Source of the DNA: Jilunia laotingensis
GTDB lineage: Bacteria > Bacteroidota > Bacteroidia > Bacteroidales > Bacteroidaceae
Length of the DNA: 64,000 bases
Reading direction: 5' to 3'
Assembly (NCBI RefSeq): GCF_014385165.1
Contig: NZ_JACRTF010000001.1
Location: forward strand, 2,666,001 to 2,730,000
A program made the position numbers and the translations under genes. Of the stretch, positions 15,003 to 23,782 are shown in pieces. Each line of letters opens with the position of its first letter. Position 1 is the first letter of the stretch. The notes beneath the pieces are model-generated. The model made no database searches and was not told the origin of the DNA. It saw only the letters and a list, made by a program, of their open reading frames with translations.

Positions 15003-15485
15003 TTAGATAATCTGTTTATGCTCACGTAAATAGTCCAATGTCTCATCTGTCCGCTTGATTCTGAACATTATCTTTCCCTTGAAGCAAGGAAGAATCGCAC
15101 TGATAGATTCGGGATGCTCTCTAAACAACGGAACATATTGTATTGCCTTACCAGCGTCAATCATTGCTTTCAGTATTCCAAGCTGGAAGTCCTCGTTCTC
15201 ATCCAACGTGTCCGCTTCTTTCGGGTTTGTATCGAAGTCTGTCACGTCACCTTTGAATAAGTAGTTCAACAAGCCTTGATAGGATGCGCTTTTCAGTTGG
15301 TATTTGAATCCTGCCACGTGAGCGGATTCTATCCATGCACAACGTGTATTGTCTTTGCTACCGTAGAACTTCACTATCAGTTGTTCCTTACGCTTCATCA
15401 TTTCCTGCAAGGTGTTGTATGCGCCTTGGTTATCATACTCTTTTATAGCGGTTTTTGTACCGAAATTGTAATCAAAATTACTCAT
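15003..15485 (-). CDS. Hypothetical protein, co-transcribed with the helicase
   Basis: The 160-aa product is acidic, without signal or membrane segments, and I recognise no family. It contains EEMMK/R-type helices near the N-terminus, KDNTRCAWIESAHVAGFKYQ in the middle and a C-terminal FKGKIMFRIKRTDETLDYLR segment that could be a small beta-alpha domain. It is the first gene behind a perfect Bacteroides promoter (15562-15592), 61 nt upstream of the helicase, and is likely its functional partner. Confidence 0.65.
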   Translation of the reverse strand: MSNFDYNFGTKTAIKEYDNQGAYNTLQEMMKRKEQLIVKFYGSKDNTRCAWIESAHVAGFKYQLKSASYQGLLNYLFKGDVTDFDTNPKEADTLDENEDFQLGILKAMIDAGKAIQYVPLFREHPESISAILPCFKGKIMFRIKRTDETLDYLREHKQII

Positions 15486-15561
15486 GGTTATAATTTTTTA
15501 ATTAATGAATATGTTAATGCAATCATTGACTTTGGCGCCTTATTGTCTCTGATTGACATTG

Positions 15562-15592
15562 CAAAAGTAGGGCAGAATTTAGGGGTAACAAA
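15562..15592 (-). promoter_or_regulatory. Promoter of the 160-aa gene and helicase
   Basis: On the minus strand -33 TTTG (15589-15592), a 19-nt spacer and -7 TACTTTTG (15562-15569) match the Bacteroides vegetative promoter exactly. The gene starts about 75 nt downstream of the -7 box. Confidence 0.8.
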
Positions 15593-15642
15593 GGAATTTG
15601 CCGAATGCCCATGTGTGTAGAAAACGTGCCCATTCCAGTACG

Positions 15643-15686
15643 CAAAAAAAATGCGTACCGAAAAGAATAAGCCTTTCAGTACGCAT
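15643..15686 (-). terminator. Terminator after the 333-aa gene
   Basis: On the minus strand ATGCGTAC and GTACGCAT form the base of a longer stem around 15651-15686, followed by eight T residues. A second, shorter stem uses the same GCGTAC. Confidence 0.8.
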
Positions 15687-15712
15687 TTCTGCTATGGTTT
15701 TATGTATGTTGT

Positions 15713-16714
15713 TTATGAGACTACCATGTAGTTATTAGCTATGACAGACGGAAATTTCTCGTTCTTGTATCTTCTAAGGAGATTGGATAACATTCTGTTC
15801 TTGTTGCCCTCTGAATCGTATTCTTCATTGTATCTCTTGCCATCATAGCCCACTGTATAGATAAGTCTTGAAACAAGCATCATCTTGTCTTTAGATACCT
15901 TTACCTTTTTGTTGGGTATGGTAGTAGCCTTTCTTCTCTCAATGAAGAAAAGAAACATATCCGTAAACTTCCATTTCTTATAGGATATGTCAAGACTGAA
16001 CTTGTCTTTGAAGTTCATTTGTGATAACAGACTGTTATCTATAAAGCCTTTCAATCCTATATTTTCTAATTGTTTGATTTTTAGCTCTATGCCTTGTTCT
16101 CCCTTTACAATATTGTCGTATGTTTCACTGAAATGATGGACTGCTATTTGAATGATATTTATCAAATCTTCTCTTTCTGTATAATAACTCTTTCTATTGC
16201 CTTGCTTCAAAGTAATACTTGACGCATCACACAGATTAGTTAGAAAAGTGGCAAAGTCTTCAAGTACGGACTTTCCCATAATGGGTGCATTTGTACCAAT
16301 ATCCTCTATAAAATCATATACGAAAAGAAGTAGATACCAAAACTTACTAACGTCCAACTTATACGCTTCAATGGTATTCTGTAAATCTTCATTAGTTAGA
16401 AACTTCTCTTTGAATGAATCATCCAGCTTTCTGTATTCTCGTTTCTTGTATTCTTCCAAAGTTCCTTTGAAAGTTCTCATTTCTTGTGTTCTCTCGTATC
16501 TTTCTTCAACGGATAAGTTTCTTTCTGCATATCTGTTGGCGAATATGGCAGGTGCGGAAGATTCTACGGGTATCATTCCCATATCTGTTTCTGCATAATC
16601 GGGCAGGAAGTGATTGGCTACTTCCCACACATATTCTAATAGTGGTTCAGCAAGGCATTTATAGCTTTCATGCCAAGCCACTTTTAAATCGGGCAATTCT
16701 TCTATCTGATACAT
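15713..16714 (-). CDS. Hypothetical 333-aa protein of element B
   Basis: The cytoplasmic 333-aa product has no domain I recognise. It is strongly helical in the first two thirds (EERYERTQEMRTFKGTLEEY; KREYRKLDDSFKEKFL) with aromatic-rich parts (KFWYLLLFVYDFIEDIG). The C-terminal region is basic (KKVKVSKDKMMLV; NRMLSNLLRRYKNEKF), which would suit nucleic-acid binding. It lies between the integrase and the helicase module, with its own terminator, on the minus strand. The position is typical of a regulator or replication gene of an integrative island. Confidence 0.65.
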   Translation of the reverse strand: MYQIEELPDLKVAWHESYKCLAEPLLEYVWEVANHFLPDYAETDMGMIPVESSAPAIFANRYAERNLSVEERYERTQEMRTFKGTLEEYKKREYRKLDDSFKEKFLTNEDLQNTIEAYKLDVSKFWYLLLFVYDFIEDIGTNAPIMGKSVLEDFATFLTNLCDASSITLKQGNRKSYYTEREDLINIIQIAVHHFSETYDNIVKGEQGIELKIKQLENIGLKGFIDNSLLSQMNFKDKFSLDISYKKWKFTDMFLFFIERRKATTIPNKKVKVSKDKMMLVSRLIYTVGYDGKRYNEEYDSEGNKNRMLSNLLRRYKNEKFPSVIANNYMVVS

Positions 16715-16751
16715 AGTGTATTCATATTAGTTATACTGCAAAATAAAAGAA

Positions 16752-16788
16752 AAGTCTGCAATCTTTAGCGGATTACAGACTTCTTTTT
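16752..16788 (-). terminator. Terminator after element B integrase
   Basis: AAGTCTGCAATC (16753-16764) and GATTACAGACTT (16771-16782) form a 12-nt stem with one non-Watson-Crick pair and a short loop, directly downstream of the integrase stop, with A and T runs on either side. Confidence 0.75.
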
Positions 16789-16790
16789 CG

Positions 16791-17990
16791 TTATAGCAGG
16801 TTCTTCATTGCATTGTTTATCTGCTCATTGTCGAAACTATCTAAATAAACTTGTGTTACTCGTTCCGAACTGTGTCCCATAATCTGCCCAATGATAGCGG
16901 TTGATATACCTGCCTTCTTCATAATGGTAGCTTGGCTATGTCTTGCAACGTATGTGGTGATTGGAATAGGTATGCCCAATTCTTCGCCAATCTGTTTTAA
17001 GCGTTTATTTACTTTGGTGATAACTTTATGCAGTCTGTTGGCTTTCTCTTGTTCCGTTGTATGTCTGTTAGAAAATATCGGGAACAGATAAGGGTTGTTC
17101 TTGCTGTGATACTTCTTAATAAGTTCAACTGCTTGTGGAACTAACGGTAATTTGATGAGCTTACCCGTTTTGCTTCTTTTATAGACAAGTCTGTTGTCTA
17201 TGATGTTCTTCTGTGTGAGATTGGCTATATCCACAAAGTTAATGCCACCCATGTAATAGGTGAAAGCAAACAAGTCTATGGGTAGGCGCATAAATCTGTT
17301 GTCTGTCTGATATTGCAACACTCTGTTTATGTCCTCTTTGCTTAACGCTCTTTTGGCTGTTTCTTGGTTCAACTTAGATACTTTGTATTTCTTGAAAGGG
17401 TAGTGTTCCGCTTTTACCATATCTTCTTGTATGGCATAATTATAGATGGTGCGCAATGTTCTGAATCGTATGCCGATGGTATTCTCCGCAAGTCCGTTGT
17501 TTCTAAGCCATGTCTCGTATTTCTTTAGCCAAGCAACATCTATATCTGTGAAATGAATATTCAGATGTTTATTGTACTTGATGAGTGAGTTATAAACTTG
17601 TTTGACTGAAAGCATATATCCACGTCTGTTCTCGTCTTGTAATAGCTGAATGTATTCTTTAAATGCTTCTTCTACTGTTTTCGGTTTAACTGAATTGGAG
17701 ATTTGTTCATTCAAAGTATTGGCTGTAAACAACTTATCCTCTGATTTTAGTTTAACTATTTCCGTTTCATACTCTTTTTTCTTGTTAGCTATGAGTATGT
17801 TAATATGCTCTCTGTCAGGGCAATTCGATTTTGGGACATTCTTTTCAAAGTTCCAGTGTTCTGCTCTTACAGACACGCCAAGACTGACATACTTCTTTTT
17901 ACCATCCTTGCAGATACGAATCATAAGCGGATGTTCACCATTACTAAGAGTTTTTGACTTGTAACACAGTACATTAACCGTTGTAGCCAT
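16791..17990 (-). CDS. Tyrosine recombinase (integrase of element B)
   Basis: The 399-aa product has an arm-binding domain (MATTVNVLCYKSKTLSNGEH), a SAM-like core-binding domain (about 105-195) and a catalytic domain (about 215-390). The catalytic region reads TTYVARHS (R of HxxR), then GHSSERVTQVYLDSF with the nucleophile Tyr. Box I reads YYMGGINFVDIANL and lacks the usual Arg, as does element A's enzyme. The gene starts 126 nt from the attachment repeat in tRNA-Phe, the classic layout for an integrase that inserts into a tRNA 3' end. It should integrate and, with an accessory factor, excise the 13.3-kb element. Confidence 0.93.
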   Translation of the reverse strand: MATTVNVLCYKSKTLSNGEHPLMIRICKDGKKKYVSLGVSVRAEHWNFEKNVPKSNCPDREHINILIANKKKEYETEIVKLKSEDKLFTANTLNEQISNSVKPKTVEEAFKEYIQLLQDENRRGYMLSVKQVYNSLIKYNKHLNIHFTDIDVAWLKKYETWLRNNGLAENTIGIRFRTLRTIYNYAIQEDMVKAEHYPFKKYKVSKLNQETAKRALSKEDINRVLQYQTDNRFMRLPIDLFAFTYYMGGINFVDIANLTQKNIIDNRLVYKRSKTGKLIKLPLVPQAVELIKKYHSKNNPYLFPIFSNRHTTEQEKANRLHKVITKVNKRLKQIGEELGIPIPITTYVARHSQATIMKKAGISTAIIGQIMGHSSERVTQVYLDSFDNEQINNAMKNLL

Positions 17991-18115
17991 ATTGATTTCC
18001 GGTTTAACTCTTGGTTTAACTCTGATAGCGAAAAGTGGCTAAATCCGTGGAAAAACAGGGTAGTATATAAAGAAAAAAGCAGCTACTTTTATTAGTAACT
18101 GCTTGATAATTAATC

Positions 18116-18177
18116 TTTTAAAAGTGGTGCCACCAGGAATCGAACCGGGGACACAAGGATTTTCAGTCCTTTGCTCT
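18116..18177. repeat. Right copy of 62-bp attachment repeat (within tRNA-Phe)
   Basis: Identical over 62 bp to 4781-4842. It covers the 3' part of the intact tRNA-Phe plus 9 bp beyond it, and is the integrase-proximal end of element B. After insertion the element supplies the tRNA's 3' end. Confidence 0.9.
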
Positions 18178-18197
18178 ACCAACTGAGCTATGGCACC
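18125..18197 (-). tRNA. tRNA-Phe (GAA)
   Basis: The 73-nt sequence folds as a standard tRNA. The acceptor strands GGTGCCA/TGGCACC pair fully, the anticodon loop is CTGAAAA (GAA), the T-loop is TTCGATT, and CCA is not encoded. It is the attachment site of element B, and its 3' part is duplicated at 4781-4842. A TAnnTTTG box lies 18 nt upstream. Confidence 0.96.
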
Positions 18198-18214
18198 TTT
18201 CTTGTTTGCGGTTG

Positions 18215-18245
18215 CAAAGGTAGTGAAATTTTTGTATTCTGCAAG
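18215..18245 (-). promoter_or_regulatory. Promoter of tRNA-Phe
   Basis: On the minus strand -7 TACCTTTG (18215-18222) is preceded, after 19 nt, by CTTG (18242-18245), a near match to the -33 TTTG. The distance to the tRNA start fits direct transcription of the gene. Confidence 0.65.
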
Positions 18246-18257
18246 GGGCAAAGAAAT

Positions 18258-18297
18258 AAAAAAACACTGATAAAAACTATGTGTTTAATTATCAGTG
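18258..18297 (-). terminator. Terminator after thiL
   Basis: CACTGATAA and TTATCAGTG form a perfect 9-bp stem, followed on the minus strand by seven T residues. It separates the thiL transcript from tRNA-Phe. Confidence 0.85.
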
Positions 18298-18340
18298 CAT
18301 TTTCCCTTTTTAAATATTTTGAAAATTGGGATGGAATATT

Positions 18341-19372
18341 TTAATTTGTTTTTTTTAGGGGATTCCAACCTTGAGCTTTAAGTTCAAATTCTTGTCCATC
18401 TCGGGTGATTAATGCACATCCCAATTCCGGTTTGGTAATATGACCGATGATCCGAACACCTTCCATTTCAGAAATTTTTTCATGTTCAGTGATCGGGACA
18501 GTAAAAAGAAGTTCATAATCTTCACCCCCGTTCATGGCACAGGTAGTAAGGTTCATGTTGAATTCTTCTGCCATAACAGCTGTTTGAAAGTCGATAGGAA
18601 TGTGTTCTTCATAAACGCGGCAACCCGCGTTACTTTGAGAACAGATGTGCATTAGTTCCGAAGAAAGACCATCAGAGATGTCCATCATTGAAGTTGGAAT
18701 GATTTGGGCTGAAGCCAATCTTTCAATAATATCTTTACGAGCTTCAGGTTTTAGCTGACGTTCCAGAAGATATTCTTTACCGGAAAAGTCTGGCTGTGCA
18801 TCTGTCTCCCCTTTAAAAACTGCCTTTTCACGTTCTAATAGCTGTAATCCCATATATGCAGCGCCAAGATCACCACTAACACAAATGAGATCGGTCTCTT
18901 TGGCGCCATTTCGATAGACTATTTTGGCTTTGTCAACTTCACCAATGCAGGTGATGCTGATGGCAAAACCAGTAAGTGAAGAAGTCGTATCACCACCAAC
19001 AATATCTACGTGATATTGTTGGCATGCGAGACGAAGACCCGCATAGAATTCATTCATATCTTCCACGCTGAAACGCTTCGAAAGAGCTAGGGAGACAGTG
19101 ATCTGTTTGGGAATTCCGTTCATGGCGTAGATATCGGAGAAATTGACTATAGCCGATTTATATCCGAGATGTTTTAAAGGGACATAGGTCAGATCGAAGT
19201 GTACACCTTCCATTAGCAAGTCGGTCGTGACCAGTACTTGTTTATCCGGGTAGGAGAGGACAGCAGCGTCATCGCCTACTCCATATTTGCTTGATTCATT
19301 TTCTAATTTAATTCCTTCAGTGAGATGTTTAATGAGTCCAAACTCACCTAAGGTTGCAATTTCTGTTCTCAT
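18341..19372 (-). CDS. thiL: Thiamine-monophosphate kinase
   Basis: The 343-aa product is a full-length ThiL, which phosphorylates thiamine monophosphate with ATP to make thiamine diphosphate. The N-terminal Mg/ATP-binding motif GVGDDAAVL and TTDLLMEGVHFDL are present, followed by DIVGGDTT and the C-terminal MNGGEDYELLFTV substrate loop, as in the PurM/ThiL superfamily. It is the last gene of a minus-strand group with punA (23 nt upstream), lpxK and sppA, and is followed by a strong terminator. It marks the start of conserved chromosome right of the integrated elements. Confidence 0.95.
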   Translation of the reverse strand: MRTEIATLGEFGLIKHLTEGIKLENESSKYGVGDDAAVLSYPDKQVLVTTDLLMEGVHFDLTYVPLKHLGYKSAIVNFSDIYAMNGIPKQITVSLALSKRFSVEDMNEFYAGLRLACQQYHVDIVGGDTTSSLTGFAISITCIGEVDKAKIVYRNGAKETDLICVSGDLGAAYMGLQLLEREKAVFKGETDAQPDFSGKEYLLERQLKPEARKDIIERLASAQIIPTSMMDISDGLSSELMHICSQSNAGCRVYEEHIPIDFQTAVMAEEFNMNLTTCAMNGGEDYELLFTVPITEHEKISEMEGVRIIGHITKPELGCALITRDGQEFELKAQGWNPLKKTN

Positions 19373-19395
19373 AAGTCTGCTTTAATAAAAACTGT

Positions 19396-20205
19396 TTATG
19401 CACGGTTTATCAGTTCACGCATAATTGTAGTCATTTTGGGTTGAGCGGCATCGGCTGCCTTTTGGACTTCCTCATGCGATACTTCAACGATTTTTCCTTC
19501 TACTCCCAAATCTGTTACTACTGATACACCGAATACTTTGATTCCACAATGGTTGGCAACAATCACTTCCGGTACGGTTGACATTCCTACAGCGTCTGCT
19601 CCTAAGATGTGGAATAATTTATACTCGGATGGGGTTTCGAATGTTGGTCCCTGCGTACCAAGATAAACACCATGCTGTACTTTAATGCCTTTCTCTTCAG
19701 CGATTTCATTTGCTTTACGTATAAGCTCCTTATCATAAGCTTCGCTCATATCCGGAAAACGGGGACCGTAAGGAATATTTTTTCCACGGAGCGGATGTTC
19801 TGGAAAATAATTGATGTGGTCAGTGATGATCATAAGATCACCAATCTCAAAATCTGGATTAGTGCCTCCACTGGCATTGGATACGAATAATGTTTTAATG
19901 CCCAACTCGCGCATCACGCGGACCGGGAATGTTACTTCCTTCATGGAATATCCTTCATAATAATGGAAACGACCTTGCATTGCCATTATATCTTTATTAC
20001 CCAGTTTGCCGAAAATCAGTTTACCGCTATGTCCCTCAACGGTGGACACGGGGAAGTTAGGAATATCTTTATACTCTATTTCGTACTTTTCGGTTATTTC
20101 ATTGGCCAAACTACCGAGTCCTGTTCCCAGTATGATCGCAGTTTTTGGACTTGTGTGCATCTTTCCTTTTAGAAAGTTAGCTGTTTCTTGTATTTTCTCT
20201 AACAT
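19396..20205 (-). CDS. punA: Purine nucleoside phosphorylase (trimeric, PNP/MTAP type)
   Basis: The product (269 aa from ATG 20205; the longer reading would need a TTG) is a class II purine nucleoside phosphorylase that cleaves inosine and guanosine with phosphate. Visible motifs are the phosphate loop GTGLGSLA, VEGHSGK, MQGRFHYYEGY, the base-binding FVSNASGGTNP, and GADAVGMSTVPEVIVA. The 5' end overlaps the lpxK 3' end by 29 nt, which suggests translational coupling. It acts in purine salvage in the cytoplasm. Confidence 0.94.
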   Translation of the reverse strand: MLEKIQETANFLKGKMHTSPKTAIILGTGLGSLANEITEKYEIEYKDIPNFPVSTVEGHSGKLIFGKLGNKDIMAMQGRFHYYEGYSMKEVTFPVRVMRELGIKTLFVSNASGGTNPDFEIGDLMIITDHINYFPEHPLRGKNIPYGPRFPDMSEAYDKELIRKANEIAEEKGIKVQHGVYLGTQGPTFETPSEYKLFHILGADAVGMSTVPEVIVANHCGIKVFGVSVVTDLGVEGKIVEVSHEEVQKAADAAQPKMTTIMRELINRA

Positions 20206-21274
20206 ATTCAATAATGCGTTGGTTAAAAATATCTTGTTGGTTCTGTAAAATCTCTACTTCGATCGGTAACGCAAAAATATATTTTTTTAGTTCGTCATCC
20301 AAAGTTAAGTTATCTGCCAGTCGGGTGGCATCCTTTTCTGTAGTAATGATCAGCCGATGTTTTCCTTTCAGCTTGCCAAATCGTTCTTTGATAAGCTGAA
20401 TGTCACGTGAACTAAAATTGTGGTGATCATTGAAAGAGAGCAGGTCTATATGTGAAGTATAACTCTCCAGTTCCTCTATGATGGCAGCAGGTGATGCAAT
20501 ACCTGTTACAAGTAATATTTCTTCATTTTTTTGTAGAGTTGTTAGTTCTCTGTTTAGCTTTCCTGCCTGAACTGGAAATACAGGTTTCAGACTTCGATAA
20601 CTGAATGATGAAAAATATAACTGTTGATATGGAAAAAGGTTCAGCCTTTTGGTTATAATATTGAGGTCGATCGGCTTGATATCTTTAGGGCACTTGGTAA
20701 CGATGACAATATTTGCCCGGTTCTTTCCATTAACTGATTCGCGCAGCCGGCCGGCTGGTAGTAAAGTGTCGTCGCAAAACAGACGATGGTAGTCAGTCAA
20801 GAGAATGTTTAATCCTGCTTTGACATAACGATGTTGGAAAGCATCATCAAGCAGAATGACATCAATAGGAGGATTTTTTACTTTCAGTAGCTGTTCAATA
20901 CCATGACAACGGTCTTCATCGACTGCCACCCGAATATTTGGAAATTTTGATTTAATCTGATAGGGTTCATCTCCGATGTTTTGGACATTATTGTTCAGTG
21001 AGGAAAGGATGTATCCTCTTGTTCGTCTTTTGTATCCTCTGCTTAATACTGCGATTTGAAATTTTTGGCTAAGTAACTTTATCAGATATTCTGTATGTGG
21101 TGTTTTTCCTGTTCCACCGACTGCAAGATTACCAATGCAAATAACAGAAATATCAAAACTCTTTGACCGGAGGTTTCCCCAGTCAAAGAGTTTATTTCTT
21201 AACGATGTCACTGCCCAATAACATAAGGAAGCAGGGTAAAGCCATTTATGTATCTTGATAAAGTTTTCTTTCAT
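20177..21274 (-). CDS. lpxK: Tetraacyldisaccharide 4'-kinase
   Basis: The 365-aa product is LpxK, the inner-membrane kinase that adds the 4'-phosphate in lipid A synthesis. The N-terminal membrane-associated segment (WLYPASLCYWAVTSLRN) precedes the Walker A-like GNLAVGGTGKTPHTEYL and the Walker B region (DVILLDDAFQHRYVKAG). The length is close to E. coli LpxK with a C-terminal extension usual in Bacteroidetes. It lies 10 nt after sppA and overlaps punA, forming one transcription unit. Confidence 0.95.
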   Translation of the reverse strand: MKENFIKIHKWLYPASLCYWAVTSLRNKLFDWGNLRSKSFDISVICIGNLAVGGTGKTPHTEYLIKLLSQKFQIAVLSRGYKRRTRGYILSSLNNNVQNIGDEPYQIKSKFPNIRVAVDEDRCHGIEQLLKVKNPPIDVILLDDAFQHRYVKAGLNILLTDYHRLFCDDTLLPAGRLRESVNGKNRANIVIVTKCPKDIKPIDLNIITKRLNLFPYQQLYFSSFSYRSLKPVFPVQAGKLNRELTTLQKNEEILLVTGIASPAAIIEELESYTSHIDLLSFNDHHNFSSRDIQLIKERFGKLKGKHRLIITTEKDATRLADNLTLDDELKKYIFALPIEVEILQNQQDIFNQRIIEYVRENTRNS

Positions 21275-21284
21275 TCAGTCCGGT

Positions 21285-23063
21285 TTATTTGACATTCAAT
21301 TCAAACGGCAAGCGGGCTTGAATCATTGATTGTTCGCTCAGATTTTTCAGCAGGCTAAAATTTTTATAATAATCTCCCAACTTGCTCTTCAAAAGTTTTG
21401 ATTCTACATAATTACCCGGTACAGATTCAAATAGAGTGGAGAAAATGTCTTTTTTAGCCGGATAAGCAACTACTGTATAGCCTTCGATATCAGCTTTCTT
21501 TACAGCGATGTCAAGTGCTTTATCTATGCCTCCGAGTTCATCAACCAAACCAAGATTTTTGGCCATTTCGCCCGTCCACACACGGCCCTCAGCGATTTTT
21601 TCAATAGCCTCTTTCGTCATGTGCCGTCCTTCTGCACATCGTGTGATGAAAGTATTGTAGCCTTCAGTGATCATCATCTGCATCAAAGCCTTTTCGTCAT
21701 TATTGAACGGGCGCATGATATTTCCGAAATCTGCAAATTTATTTGTTTTTACTACATCGAACGTTAACCCCACTTTCTCAGTTAATTCTTTAACATTAGG
21801 AATCATGCCGAATATTCCGATGGAACCTGTTAATGTAGTTGGCTCCGCTACAATAGTGTCGGCAACGCATGAAATGTAATAACCACCTGATGCTGCGTAG
21901 TCTCCCATAGAGACGATGACAGGTTTTTCAGTCTTCAGTTCTTTTATGGCATGCCAAATCTGTTCAGAGGCAAAGGCACTTCCACCGGGGGAGTTCACTC
22001 GTAAAATGACGGCTTTAACATCATCATCTTCTTTCAGTTTCCTCAGATCGCTGATTACCTCATTACCTACAATACCTCCATCTGTAGCGACAGAACTAGG
22101 CTGATCTGTGATTTCGCCTGCCGCATAATATATGGCTATGATATTGCCACTCTTATCTTTTGGAATATTTTTCTTTACATTGATCATATCACCGAGACCG
22201 AGTATCGGTAAACGCTCATCTTTATCAATGTTGGCCAGTCGCTTCAAATAATCACGTACATTATTTTTATAAATTAATGTATCGGCTAATCCACATTTTA
22301 TACTTTCCTCTGCCGGATAGAACATGAGCATACGATCTGCAAATATATTCAGTGAATCTGATGAAATTTTGCGTGAAGTTGATACTCCTTTAACTACTTC
22401 CCCCCATATAGAATTTATATATTCTGTAACCTGTTCCTTGTTAGCTGGGCTCATTTCCGTTGCAATAAAAGGTTCGACAGCAGATTTATAAGTGCCCATT
22501 TTGAAAATCTGCATTTCAATGCCGACTTTTTGTAATAAGTCTTTATAGAAGATGGGAACAGATGCAATGCCTCTCCATTCGATCATTCCTTTAGGATTTA
22601 GTAACACTTTATCGGCTACGCTTGACAGATAATAAAGTCTCTGAGTATAGTTGTCACTATATGCAACAATAAATTTTCCGCTCTCTTTGAAGTCACTAAG
22701 TGCATTGCGGATGGCTTGTAAAGATGCATATTGCGATTCCAGCGAAGATGCCTGTATGTAAATTCCTTTTATATTTTCGTTCTCTTTTGCTTTTTTAATT
22801 GATGCAAGAATATCATTAAGTCCGTAAACTGTTGAATTGTTTCCTGTAAGTGAAGAAAATATTCCTTCTAGACTCTCTTGAGTTCGTTCCACCAATGTAC
22901 CATCCAAGTCGAGCATCATTACGGAGTTTTTCTTCACAACCGTTTCCGTATCAGAAGACGAAACGATTCCGAAAATCACCATAATACCGATGAAAAACAG
23001 AACAATGCTTGACACGATAATACCTGTAACAGTGGCAAGCGTGAATTTAAAGAAATCTTTCAT
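21285..23063 (-). CDS. sppA: Signal peptide peptidase SppA, 67K type
   Basis: The 592-aa product has one N-terminal membrane helix (TGIIVSSIVLFFIGIMVIFG) and two tandem S49 peptidase halves. The first half carries the lysine general base region (DNYTQRLYYLSSVADKVLL); the second carries the serine nucleophile in MGDYAASGGYYIS. This is the double-domain form known from E. coli SppA, which degrades signal peptides left in the inner membrane. It is the first gene of the sppA-lpxK-punA-thiL group. Confidence 0.94.
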   Translation of the reverse strand: MKDFFKFTLATVTGIIVSSIVLFFIGIMVIFGIVSSSDTETVVKKNSVMMLDLDGTLVERTQESLEGIFSSLTGNNSTVYGLNDILASIKKAKENENIKGIYIQASSLESQYASLQAIRNALSDFKESGKFIVAYSDNYTQRLYYLSSVADKVLLNPKGMIEWRGIASVPIFYKDLLQKVGIEMQIFKMGTYKSAVEPFIATEMSPANKEQVTEYINSIWGEVVKGVSTSRKISSDSLNIFADRMLMFYPAEESIKCGLADTLIYKNNVRDYLKRLANIDKDERLPILGLGDMINVKKNIPKDKSGNIIAIYYAAGEITDQPSSVATDGGIVGNEVISDLRKLKEDDDVKAVILRVNSPGGSAFASEQIWHAIKELKTEKPVIVSMGDYAASGGYYISCVADTIVAEPTTLTGSIGIFGMIPNVKELTEKVGLTFDVVKTNKFADFGNIMRPFNNDEKALMQMMITEGYNTFITRCAEGRHMTKEAIEKIAEGRVWTGEMAKNLGLVDELGGIDKALDIAVKKADIEGYTVVAYPAKKDIFSTLFESVPGNYVESKLLKSKLGDYYKNFSLLKNLSEQSMIQARLPFELNVK

Positions 23064-23210
23064 TGTGCATATTGTTTTTAAGCCAGCTCATATTTAAGCT
23101 AACAAAGATAAATAATTGGGTTGATATTTATTTCATATGTCGTATGATTTTTTATTTTGTCACAGAATAACAATATAAAATATGCCAAATTCCGGTGAAT
23201 AGAACAAAAA

Positions 23211-23247
23211 AAGAGAGAATTATCCTATCCGAGGAATTTCTCTCTTT
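23211..23247 (-). terminator. Terminator after the ferritin-like gene
   Basis: AAGAGAGAATT (23211-23221) and AATTTCTCTCTTT (23235-23247) pair around a 13-nt loop, with A and T runs, directly after the ferritin-like gene on the minus strand. Confidence 0.8.
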
Positions 23248-23269
23248 AAATGTTTAAAGAAACAACTAC

Positions 23270-23782
23270 TTACTTTTTGAGAAATGATTCTTTCATTTTG
23301 GCAATATCATTCAGGTAATTTTGCAAATCCTGTTCGTGGTCTTCTTCTTCAGCTAAGATGTGTTTTGCAATGTCGCATGTAGTATAATCTTTACCGTCTG
23401 TAAAGTCGGCTATTTGCTGGTAGCGGAGAATTGCGCAACGTTCAGAAGATACGTTTTGGTTCAGTAGGCTAACTGAATCGAAAGCTGTTGGTGATTCATA
23501 TTTGCATCTGGCAAGTTCAAACCATTTTTTAGGATCAAGTACCGGAATACCTTCCAATTCGATAATACGATCTGCAATTAATTGAGCATGATGACGTTCT
23601 TCTTCAGCATGTTCTTCAAATTCGCTTTGTACATTGGCACGCATTGCACCTTCCACTATTAATGCACCAACCCAATACTGATAATATGCCAGCCATTCTT
23701 CTGACAACGCGGCATTTAACTGATCAATTAAACTTTTTACATCAAGCTTACCTTGCAGGATTTTTACACTTTCTTTAGCCAT
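23270..23782 (-). CDS. bfr: Dps-like ferritin (DPSL/thioferritin type)
   Basis: The 170-aa product is a four-helix ferritin-family protein. Iron-binding residues appear in SEEWLAYYQYW, EEHAEEERHHAQLI and LAEEEDHEQDLQNY, matching a bacterioferritin-type di-iron centre. Two cysteines (ELARCKYESP and SSERCAILRY) fit the Cys pair that defines Dps-like 'thioferritin' proteins, described for the bfr product of B. fragilis. It probably stores iron and uses peroxide as oxidant, protecting against oxidative stress. It is monocistronic with a terminator downstream. The gene name follows B. fragilis and is less certain than the family. Confidence 0.88.
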   Translation of the reverse strand: MAKESVKILQGKLDVKSLIDQLNAALSEEWLAYYQYWVGALIVEGAMRANVQSEFEEHAEEERHHAQLIADRIIELEGIPVLDPKKWFELARCKYESPTAFDSVSLLNQNVSSERCAILRYQQIADFTDGKDYTTCDIAKHILAEEEDHEQDLQNYLNDIAKMKESFLKK

